Source: Muribaculaceae bacterium
Lineage (GTDB): Bacteria > Bacteroidota > Bacteroidia > Bacteroidales > Muribaculaceae
DNA length: 8,347 nucleotides
Assembly: GCA_016292745.1 (NCBI GenBank)
Contig: JAEDFO010000078.1
Coordinates: 1-8,347, forward strand
Direction: 5' to 3'
Shown piece by piece: positions 1 to 5,991 of this stretch (position 1 is the stretch's first letter; the number at the start of each line of letters is the position of its first letter). The notes under the pieces were generated by a model, which was not told where the DNA came from, did no database searches, and saw only the letters and a program-made list of their open reading frames with translations. The translations under genes and the position numbers were made by a program.

Positions 1-2
1 TG

Positions 3-206
3 AACGACCCGAAAGCACGCCCGGCTTTGGGTGGCAAACGCTTGGACGTTTCGGACTATGACGTCGTTTTCATTGGCTATCCCATCTGGTGGGACCAGGC
101 TCCGAGACTAATCAATACATTCATCGAAAGCCACAATTTGAAGGGCAGGACAGTCACTGAAGGCAAGTTTGCCTATTGCAACCGGAGCACTGAGCATTTC
201 AACTGA
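3..206 (+). pseudogene. Flavodoxin family protein, interior fragment with replaced 3' end
   Basis: The frame is open from the window edge and ends at TGA 204-206. The residues from about position 54 (DYDVVFIGYPIWWDQAP, then RLINTFIESHNLKGRTV) match the central part of flavodoxins (COG0716 / Flavodoxin_4 type), FMN-binding electron-transfer proteins of the cytoplasm. The YPIWW segment is the FMN-contacting loop region. In intact relatives the KGKTV strand is followed by a serine/glycine-rich FMN loop and the C-terminal half of the fold. Here family similarity stops at about position 155, and the last 16 residues are simply the antisense of the LRR gene on the other strand. I therefore read it as a gene broken at its 3' end; its 5' end lies outside the window. 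The family call is firm. Whether the break is biological or an assembly chimera cannot be decided from the sequence. Confidence 0.72.
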
Positions 207-614
207 TGCAAGAGAACCACATTTGTGGAAGGCGTATTCGCCAATCTCGGTCACAGAAGCAGGAATCGAAGTTGAGGTCAGTGCCGTTTCCCTGAAGGCA
301 TTATTACCGATTGATTTCACCGAGTTGGGAATGGCCACCGAGGTCAGTCCGCTGCAACTGCTGAAGGCCTTATCACCAATCATGGTCACCGAGTATGTGA
401 CACCGTCGTATTCCACCGAGGCAGGGATGTCAATTGAGGTTTGGCTATAGGGTGTATACCAATTTTCATAAGTTACCTCAGCCGTTTTATCCTCAGAGTT
501 GAGGTTGTAGAAGAGGTCGCCAATCTGGGCGTCGTAGGCACGAGCCAAGCCCGGAATCGCCGCAAGCATAAGCATTGCAAGCACGCGATAAATTCTGGAA
601 GTCGTTTTTTTCAT
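108..614 (-). CDS. BspA-like leucine-rich repeat secreted protein, probably truncated
   Basis: The 168-residue product starts at ATG 614-612 and begins with a Sec signal peptide (MKKTTSRIYR, a hydrophobic core, then cleavage after the ARA motif at about residue 26). From residue 62 come Treponema/BspA-type LRR_5 repeats (about 78-97, 101-118, 122-140 and 147-160), recognisable from the IGxxAF...CxxL...IPxSV pattern. BspA-type proteins are surface or secreted adhesin-like proteins of Bacteroidales; the binding partner here is unknown. The family usually has more repeats and a C-terminal domain. This protein stops abruptly, and its last ten or so residues are the antisense of a conserved flavodoxin stretch, so the natural C-terminus seems to be missing. 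No Shine-Dalgarno is visible, which is usual for this phylum. A promoter-like element lies about 110 bp upstream (723-754). N-terminal family call firm; completeness doubtful. Confidence 0.75.
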   Translation of the reverse strand: MKKTTSRIYRVLAMLMLAAIPGLARAYDAQIGDLFYNLNSEDKTAEVTYENWYTPYSQTSIDIPASVEYDGVTYSVTMIGDKAFSSCSGLTSVAIPNSVKSIGNNAFRETALTSTSIPASVTEIGEYAFHKCGSLASVEMLSAPVAIGKLAFSDCPALQIVAFDECID

Positions 615-722
615 AATCTATTATGTTTAAAATGTATGTATTTTATATGAATGACGCACCGACACTTATCCTTAGAAAATTAATATCGGCTTTAAGTAAA
701 TAAGTCGTTAATCAATATTCTA

Positions 723-754
723 TAAATTTAGACACCGACCTCCTCAATACCAAA
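723..754 (-). promoter_or_regulatory. Near-consensus Bacteroidetes promoter for the LRR gene
   Basis: Read on the minus strand, TTTG (754-751) is followed after exactly 20 nt by TAAATTTA (730-723). That matches the Bacteroidetes sigma-A consensus TTTG / TAnnTTTG except for the final G. The predicted transcript would start near 716, giving a leader of about 100 nt before ATG 614. The arrangement is the same as at 5423-5454 upstream of the large secreted-protein gene, where the last position is the consensus G. The mismatch may weaken this promoter. Inference from motif and spacing only. Confidence 0.45.
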
Positions 755-897
755 AATAAACCATGGTATTTCGATAAATCACACGAAATACCACCAAAAA
801 AGCTTGAATTAAGGCTTCTGGAATGGGTCGTGGTGTTTCCGAATTACGAGGCTCCACGAACTTTACGACCAATATTCCCTCCAAAATGACCAATTTT
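751..897. repeat. Double-hairpin repeat, copy A (decayed)
   Basis: This stretch is recognisably homologous to 5451-5573. Both begin with CAAA..TAAA, continue with TGGTATTTCGATAAAT and then a CGAAATACCAC arm. Further on both have a GTGGT..TTTCCG block and a shared tail (CGAC...TTTCC...CAATTT). In this copy the first hairpin keeps a 10-bp stem (764-773 with 784-793, loop 10 nt). The second hairpin has lost most of its pairing, leaving TCGTGG/CCACGA at 828-833 and 854-859, and about 30 extra bases separate the two. It resembles REP-like intergenic repeats, but no associated transposase is present and the element family is not one I can name. Confidence 0.6.
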
Positions 898-1075
898 AGC
901 ACTAATCCGTAGGGAATCCGGTCACTGAGAATCAGAAAACTTTTGTGCAACATAAAATTTGGTTAGCTTTAAAAAGTGCGGGGCAATTGCCGACATCCAT
1001 TGGGAATGTAAGCCTTATACATCATCATTGCGGATAAATGTTTGCATACCATATAATCAGCAAACTTTATGGACA

Positions 1076-1109
1076 AAAAGCCTCAGCTCTCTCAAGAGCT
1101 GAGGCTTTT
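1076..1109 (-). terminator. Intrinsic terminator downstream of the large secreted-protein gene
   Basis: A perfect 15-bp stem (1076-1090 with 1095-1109) closes a 4-nt loop. The GC-rich core GCCTCAGCTCT is flanked by an A-run on one side and a T-run on the other, so it could work in both directions. It lies 134 nt past the stop codon of the large gene, and on the minus strand the stem ends in TTTTT. It most likely ends that transcript and insulates the LRR gene. Confidence 0.8.
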
Positions 1110-1158
1110 ACTTGATTTTATGAAAGGAGGGTATGCAACACCTTCACTCAGCTAATGA

Positions 1159-1205
1159 CAACATCGGAGATGTTGCCTGGACGAGCCTGACAACCTCCGA
1201 TGTTG
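1159..1205 (-). other. Stem-loop in the 3' untranslated region with alternative pairings
   Basis: An 11-bp perfect inverted repeat (1159-1169 with 1195-1205; arm CAACATCGGAG) encloses a weaker 4-bp inner stem (1172-1175 with 1191-1194). The arm at 1159-1165 can instead pair with 1169-1175 in a 7-bp, 3-nt-loop hairpin, so two structures are mutually exclusive. It starts 38 nt beyond the stop codon of the large gene and has no T-run, so it is more likely an mRNA 3' end structure or processing signal than a terminator on its own. Confidence 0.5.
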
Positions 1206-1242
1206 ATTGATGATGTGTTGTCTGAAGATTAAGTTCTAACAC

Positions 1243-4200
1243 TTAGCGCTTCTTTACGATGTAGTTGACAACAGGGAATGTCTGACCATTGAGGGTATAT
1301 TTATACCAGCACATGTTCCAGTCGAAGAAAGTGCGGCCTGAATTGTCGTTGGGTGCGAGTCCCGGCACGCATGCCGATACCGTGAAGCCTTGACCTTCCT
1401 CGTGGGTAGTCTCGTTAGTGTTGCCGTAGCCGAAGCCGGCTCCTACCTTGACGCCCATCACGGTGCCAACAAGCTCAGTCTCAACAGAGAATGAGAATGA
1501 TGCCGATTCCGACGTGCTCTCATCGAGGGAGATTTCGCGGATTACGCTTCCGCCAGAGCCGGTAGTTACCCAATCGTCCCATCGTCCGTTCCCCCACATA
1601 ATAGTGCTGCCTTTCACATTGGTGTGTATGTCTTCATTCGACCTCGGATATGAGAATGGATCGCCAATCGTATGCTTGAACAGCTGGCGGAGGCGAGGAG
1701 CACCCTTAGTGTCGGCCATCAGATATTCGTAGTCCCTGAGAGCCAGACCTACGGTCATAGTCTGCCCGGGAATTGAGAGCGTGAGTTCGTTGCCAAGCTG
1801 GTCGATGTTTTCAGCTTCAATTACTTCATATGTATAGGTATCATAAGGAGTCACCTGCATAACGACACGGTTGTCGTCGCGGGCTTCGTAATACTGCGAA
1901 AATGAGATTGAGCTGGTCTTGCCCGAGCTGCTGGCACATTCCGATTGCATAGCCATGGTGAAGTCGATGCCGCCGAGTTTGGTGCCGGTGATAGGAGCAT
2001 TGATTTCGGCTTCGAAGCCCACGATAAACTTTGAGCTGATGCTACTTGAGTTTATGGTTTGCTGCGAAGAGTTGCGTGAGTATCCCCATTGTGTCACAAA
2101 ATCGTAGTTGGGCTCGATTTCATCAGGTCCATAGGTGTAGATGGGAGGAGCGGCAATCAGAGCATGGATTCGTGGTTCAGAGAATGCCTTCTGATAGCTC
2201 TTGTAGCGGAATGTCTGGGTCTGAGGACCTTTGCGTGCATTCACTGCACAAAGCGCGCCAGTGTGACCCCACTCGTAGTAGCCATTATACTTGTACCACC
2301 ACATTAGTTCCAGGTTGTTCAGGGGAGCACTACTACTATATTTATTTCCTTTGTTGCAATATTTCATGATATCGCTGTTAAGGTTAAAGTTGTTATTCAG
2401 CCGGCCCTCCGTTGCAATGTTGTCACTGAACCATGTCTCTCCTAAAGTCTGGAACACATAAGCATTAGTGCCATCACCCTCTGTAAGGCTCAACAAGTAG
2501 TAGAGTCTGTCGTAGCCATCACCAGAGGGATCTGCGGCAATAATATTGTCTGCATAAATGGTCCACCATGGGCTTTGGGCCATGAAAGGAAGCACGTTAA
2601 ATTTCTTTTCCATCTTGCCCGTGTTTTCGTTGTAACGCCACAGTTCTGCGCCCACAATCACATCGCATGGTTTCTCCCTGCCGAGCAGATGTGCCAAAGT
2701 TATATTGGCATTAGCAACCCAAAACCATGATAAATCGCCGGATCTTGCACAACCGTCGTGCGCATTGAAAAGATTATTTCGTTTAAGATTGCCTTCTTCT
2801 CCGGAATCATACATATACATATCGACTCCCACAAAATTATTATAGAAACCGGGATACCCTGGGTCGTCTTCATTCCAGTAATTTCTACGCATCAAGACAA
2901 TATCATTGTATTTGCCTCCGGTTACGTTGCCAATCTCTATATCAATAAAAATAGTGCAGTATTCCGTATTCTTAAGTTTATCACATGAGATTATCGGTTC
3001 TGAATCCAAATCTCCAGCGCTGTAAACATACAACGAACCATTATTAGCTGCCTTAAAAACGGCTAAGTCCGGAATACCGTCGGCGTTGACGTCTCCAACC
3101 GCGATTCGAGTTGTGGTTTTGCTCACAGCGTTTTTGACAAATGACTCATCTGCACTCATATGATAAAGCGGTTTACCTGTATAGGTGCCGTTTATGGAAT
3201 TTGTTTCCAATGCATTGAGAATTGCAGCTCCGTCATACACCCATATTTCACCGTCAATGCCAATTATGAGTTCATCGACACCATCCTCATTGAAGTCTGC
3301 GGTAAGGAGTTGGAATACACGCATCAAATAGTCCATGCGTGCCTCGTTGCGTTTATGGGTGTTGGTGTGCCATGACTGGAACCCGAGAACGCTGGCGGGC
3401 AGTGGCTTTATATATGCGCCCAAGTCGAGATAGAAACCGTAGTGCATTCCGTTTTCGGTCTGTTTGTTCTTTACGGCATAATTTTCGCTGGCATCGCCTG
3501 TGATAGTGATATACACACCGTCCTCATGGGCACGGCTGAACACGTCGGCTGAGTCGCCGAAAGTATGTATTCCGAGGCTGTCCCTTCTGGTTCTGATGCG
3601 GAAAGGACGGCTCCATTGCATCTCGACGATGTTCTGGGTTCCACGACCGTTCTTCATTGCGGCCATCTTGCGCAAGACGTTATGTTGAACATTGTTTACA
3701 TCGTCGCCGGCATCGCTCAGGAAGTCATGGTCACGAGTATCATGGATTGACCAGTCCAACGTGCCTTTTTCCTTGAAAAGGACGCCGCTTCGGGGCTCGA
3801 GATAAGCTGAATTGTATTGTCCGCCAGAGAAATCATATGCAATGCTCTGTCCGATATCATACATTGTATAGGTCTTGCCGAGTGGACCGTATTTCATTGG
3901 CTGAGCGGCCTGTACGCGAGCCATTGCTTTCGGCTTTTCAACATAACCAAATGACTCCATCATTTCTGTGTAGTTTGATGGAGCGGCACGCACGCCACGA
4001 ACGGGAATAAGGTAGCCTTGGAGCGTATTCACCTCCACTTGGTCGGATTCATCGCTGTATTCCATGGCGAGCATTACGCCACCTTTAGTACTTCGGGTCA
4101 TCAGATAGCCATTGCCGTCGTCTTCCACATTGCCGTTGTAGCGTCCTTTTGTGCCGAGGCATATCGAGGTGCTGTCCACATCGAAGCCTGAGGCTTTAAG

Positions 4201-5340
4201 CCATTTGCCGGCGGTGGAATAGTTGCCTCCGTTGAGTTTATTGATAGCGTAATCAAGCTCGCCTTGAGTAGGGAGACGCCATCCTTCGGGCATGGCCTTG
4301 ATAGCGGCAGCCTTGCTGTAATAGGCCTGGTCGCCGTCAGTTCCTACAAGCGATACGTCGGAATTATTCAGAAGGGCATTGAGGACATCAGCTGAAAGAC
4401 TGTTGGCGTTAGTGATTTCTGAGTTGTTAACTTTACGCAGGTCTTCAGACATCCAGAGTAAGTCGCCGGCGCGCACAATGGCGTAGTTATATCCGTCGGC
4501 ATCCTGACATTTGAAAAAGTCGAAGTGGATGGGGTGGCTGGTGAGCGGGCTGCTGGTGGTGATAGTGGTCATCACACCTGAAGTACCGGTGAAACGAAGC
4601 ACATCGCCTGTAACGTAGCGCAATTCCACGTTTTTAGGAGCAGAGGATGCGGCATACGCAGCAGTGCGAGTTATTGGCTCGGTGTATGCGTCAGCTGCCT
4701 CTGCCTCAGCTTCGGCCGCTAATGAGAAAGAGTTGTTTGAAGACGCACTGTTGCAGAGCCACTTTATACTCTTGCTGAAGCCAGGAGCAACGGCACGGAC
4801 AATGTAGAGCCCTTTATCGAGTGAAGGGAGCTGGATGCTGCTATTGCCAGAGGCATCCTCAATGCTGGTCTGCCACATTAACGAGCCATTCATCGAGTAA
4901 ACGGCAACCTGTACGTCCTTGGGCTGCGACATGTTGAAGCGCAGCTGTCCATCGCGTACGATAATGCCGTCGGCGTCGGGTGCAACGATGTCGTTGATAC
5001 CGCTCTCTGAGGCATTTTCCTTAAGCACCAGAGTGTCACAACCATTAAGTGAGGTGCTCTGACCGTTGCTGAGGTTCTCGACCAACACACGGTCGACGGT
5101 CAGGCTTTCGCCACGTCCGGCGAAAGTAATCTTGATAGGAGGTGCAGTTACCACAGCATCTTCAGCATCTTCAGCAGCTGCGGTGGCATCGGCTGATAGA
5201 GGCGAAGTAAGAGAAGATGTGGTTGAGGACTCAGGCTCAACCGAGGCGAAGTCCATAGTGCTCATGGCTGTGGTAGCGGCTACCGCAGCAATAGCGGTTG
5301 CGCATAGAATCAGCCACAACGAAGTAATAGATTTTCTCAT
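1243..5340 (-). CDS. Large secreted FISUMP and FG-GAP repeat protein
   Basis: The 1365-residue product is an uncharacterised exported protein. I chose ATG 5340 because it gives a clean Sec signal peptide (MRKSITSLWLILCATAIAAV, about residues 1-25). The in-frame ATG at 5406 adds a hydrophilic stretch and lies only about 10 nt from the predicted transcript start. Residues 30-65 are a Ser/Ala/Glu-rich linker. Residues 66-195 look like a Bacteroidetes beta module ending in a type-A-sorting-like segment (VQVAVYSMNG...LDKGLYIVRAV), here internal rather than C-terminal. Residues 208-220 are Ala/Glu low complexity. Residues 278-452 are a FISUMP domain (DADGYNYAIVRAGDLLWMSE; MPEGWRLPTQGELDYAIN; GYLIPVRGVR). 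Residues 680-950 hold FG-GAP/VCBS-like calcium loops (DFNEDGVDE 682-690, DVNADGIPD 750-758, DPSGDGYDR 937-945). Residues 1100-1330 contain a duplicated Ser/Gly-rich amphipathic beta segment. It is monocistronic, with its own promoter (5423-5454) and terminator (1076-1109). An adhesin, ligand-binding or pore-forming surface role is possible; the function is unknown. Confidence 0.88.
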   Translation of the reverse strand: MRKSITSLWLILCATAIAAVAATTAMSTMDFASVEPESSTTSSLTSPLSADATAAAEDAEDAVVTAPPIKITFAGRGESLTVDRVLVENLSNGQSTSLNGCDTLVLKENASESGINDIVAPDADGIIVRDGQLRFNMSQPKDVQVAVYSMNGSLMWQTSIEDASGNSSIQLPSLDKGLYIVRAVAPGFSKSIKWLCNSASSNNSFSLAAEAEAEAADAYTEPITRTAAYAASSAPKNVELRYVTGDVLRFTGTSGVMTTITTSSPLTSHPIHFDFFKCQDADGYNYAIVRAGDLLWMSEDLRKVNNSEITNANSLSADVLNALLNNSDVSLVGTDGDQAYYSKAAAIKAMPEGWRLPTQGELDYAINKLNGGNYSTAGKWLKASGFDVDSTSICLGTKGRYNGNVEDDGNGYLMTRSTKGGVMLAMEYSDESDQVEVNTLQGYLIPVRGVRAAPSNYTEMMESFGYVEKPKAMARVQAAQPMKYGPLGKTYTMYDIGQSIAYDFSGGQYNSAYLEPRSGVLFKEKGTLDWSIHDTRDHDFLSDAGDDVNNVQHNVLRKMAAMKNGRGTQNIVEMQWSRPFRIRTRRDSLGIHTFGDSADVFSRAHEDGVYITITGDASENYAVKNKQTENGMHYGFYLDLGAYIKPLPASVLGFQSWHTNTHKRNEARMDYLMRVFQLLTADFNEDGVDELIIGIDGEIWVYDGAAILNALETNSINGTYTGKPLYHMSADESFVKNAVSKTTTRIAVGDVNADGIPDLAVFKAANNGSLYVYSAGDLDSEPIISCDKLKNTEYCTIFIDIEIGNVTGGKYNDIVLMRRNYWNEDDPGYPGFYNNFVGVDMYMYDSGEEGNLKRNNLFNAHDGCARSGDLSWFWVANANITLAHLLGREKPCDVIVGAELWRYNENTGKMEKKFNVLPFMAQSPWWTIYADNIIAADPSGDGYDRLYYLLSLTEGDGTNAYVFQTLGETWFSDNIATEGRLNNNFNLNSDIMKYCNKGNKYSSSAPLNNLELMWWYKYNGYYEWGHTGALCAVNARKGPQTQTFRYKSYQKAFSEPRIHALIAAPPIYTYGPDEIEPNYDFVTQWGYSRNSSQQTINSSSISSKFIVGFEAEINAPITGTKLGGIDFTMAMQSECASSSGKTSSISFSQYYEARDDNRVVMQVTPYDTYTYEVIEAENIDQLGNELTLSIPGQTMTVGLALRDYEYLMADTKGAPRLRQLFKHTIGDPFSYPRSNEDIHTNVKGSTIMWGNGRWDDWVTTGSGGSVIREISLDESTSESASFSFSVETELVGTVMGVKVGAGFGYGNTNETTHEEGQGFTVSACVPGLAPNDNSGRTFFDWNMCWYKYTLNGQTFPVVNYIVKKR

Positions 5341-5422
5341 AATCGTAAAATAAATTGGTGAAGAATAATGATTATTGTTTATCGATTCTAAAATAAATTT
5401 TAGCACTTTTAAAAAAATTAAG

Positions 5423-5454
5423 CAAATTTAAGAACCGTCATACGCGTTAGCAAA
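5423..5454 (-). promoter_or_regulatory. Consensus Bacteroidetes promoter of the large secreted-protein gene
   Basis: On the minus strand TTTG (5454-5451) is followed by 20 nt and then TAAATTTG (5430-5423). Both boxes match the Bacteroidetes sigma-A consensus (TTTG / TAnnTTTG, spacing 19-21) exactly. Transcription would begin near 5416 and leave a leader of about 76 nt before ATG 5340, which supports that start codon over the one at 5406. The -33 box abuts the first arm of the double-hairpin repeat. Confidence 0.75.
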
Positions 5455-5456
5455 TA

Positions 5457-5573
5457 AATTCCGTGGTATTTCGATAAATTCTCGAAATACCACGGAATTC
5501 GCATGGTGGTATTTCCGTATTTTTCGGAAATACCACCAATTTTTCGACGATTTTCCCCGGAAACAATCAATTT
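5457..5573. repeat. Double-hairpin repeat, copy B (intact)
   Basis: Two adjacent perfect inverted repeats share a core. Hairpin 1 pairs 5457-5473 with 5483-5499 (17 bp, 9-nt loop; arm AATTCCGTGGTATTTCG). Hairpin 2 pairs 5504-5517 with 5525-5538 (14 bp, 7-nt loop; arm TGGTGGTATTTCCG). Each contains the motif TGGTATTTC and its complement, so the two hairpins look like relatives of each other. A tail to about 5573 is shared with copy A at 751-897. The layout resembles paired REP elements (BIME-like), but I recognise no specific named family and no RAYT transposase is in the window. The unit lies directly upstream of a promoter, so it may also act in regulation. Confidence 0.75.
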
Positions 5574-5657
5574 CGAGTCGTCGGTTGGGGCTGCATGCTT
5601 ACCTTGCCCCCCTACATCGTCATCACAGTTTTTTGCCCGAATCAAAAAATCGAACAA

Positions 5658-5691
5658 ACCACAAAGCGGCCAAAGGGTCAGGCTTTGTGGT
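5658..5691 (-). terminator. Possible intrinsic terminator of the nuclease-mnmE operon
   Basis: A perfect 10-bp stem (5658-5667 with 5682-5691; arm ACCACAAAGC) can extend inward with GGCC/GGTC wobble pairing. On the minus strand it is followed, after nine bases, by a run of six T (5649-5644). It lies 300 nt past the mnmE stop codon, far for a terminator, but no better candidate lies closer and it separates the operon from the next promoter. The T-run is displaced, so this is a moderate call. Confidence 0.45.
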
Positions 5692-5777
5692 CTTGTCAGA
5701 ATTATATTTATGACTACTTTAGCGTAATAAGGTTATTATATTTCGATATCATGTTATTGTTTGTTTTCAGAAATGAG

Positions 5778-5814
5778 TACACTACTGTCCACTAAAAAAG
5801 TGGACAGTAGTGTA
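5778..5814. repeat. Perfect 16-bp palindrome with AAAAA loop
   Basis: The arm TACACTACTGTCCACT (5778-5793) and its exact complement (5799-5814) are separated by AAAAA. The stem is perfect and strong, but neither strand has a T-run after it, so it is not a standard intrinsic terminator. It resembles two insertion-sequence end repeats placed back to back, or a small palindromic intergenic repeat. No transposase is nearby to test that. Its relation to the double-hairpin repeat is not evident because the sequences differ. Confidence 0.7.
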
Positions 5815-5991
5815 TATTAGTAAAGAATTATTTGTTTGCTCGCTCATAGTATTAATCGTATTGTTGTATTAATTCTCATTTCTTTCGTTTCACTATAATG
5901 CATTTCGGCACTTTTCGGGAACACAGCGGCACGATGCCACGCAGAAAAGCCACTCCCCCCGCAGCGGCGCTACTGCCCACCTGCAGAACCT

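Larger units (their letters stand above)
615..1242. other. Intergenic region between the LRR gene and the large secreted-protein gene
   Basis: I find no convincing gene in these 628 bases. The region is AT-rich. It holds, in order, the untranslated leader of the LRR gene, a promoter-like pair of boxes (723-754), a decayed copy of a double-hairpin repeat (751-897), an unremarkable stretch (898-1075), a strong stem-loop terminator (1076-1109), and a second stem-loop (1159-1205) just beyond the stop codon of the large gene. A 69-codon frame at 744-953 on the minus strand runs through the repeat and has no recognisable domain, so I do not call it. Confidence 0.6.
5341..5991. other. Intergenic region between mnmE and the large secreted-protein gene
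   Basis: I find no convincing gene in these 651 bases. From the mnmE end leftwards they hold a GC-rich tail (about 5915-5991) with only weak pairing, an AT-rich stretch, a perfect 16-bp palindrome (5778-5814), a terminator-like hairpin (5658-5691), an unexplained GC-richer segment (about 5574-5640), the intact double-hairpin repeat (5457-5573), a consensus promoter (5423-5454) and the leader of the large gene. Frames of 66-79 codons here lack recognisable domains and run through the inverted repeats. Confidence 0.6.

Noticed and set aside
744..953. 69-codon frame on the minus strand
   Set aside because: It runs through the hairpin repeat, and its C-terminal residues are only a translation of the inverted repeat. 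No domain and no promoter of its own.
1120..1155. Tiny plus-strand frame beginning ATGAAAGGAGGG
   Set aside because: Only 11 codons, no ribosome-binding site before it, and it lies within the 3' UTR structures of the minus-strand gene.
5341..5406. Upstream start codon giving a 22-residue N-terminal extension of the large protein
   Set aside because: The extension hides the signal peptide, and its ATG lies only about 10 nt from the predicted transcription start.
5418..5657. 79-codon frame on the minus strand upstream of the large gene
   Set aside because: It translates both hairpins and overlaps the consensus promoter of the next gene, so it is non-coding.
5503..5795. Overlapping 74- and 66-codon frames on the plus strand
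   Set aside because: No domain, and they run through inverted repeats and the terminator-like hairpin.
5915..5991. GC-rich stretch after mnmE as a terminator
   Set aside because: Only 4-bp stems form and no T-run follows on the minus strand.
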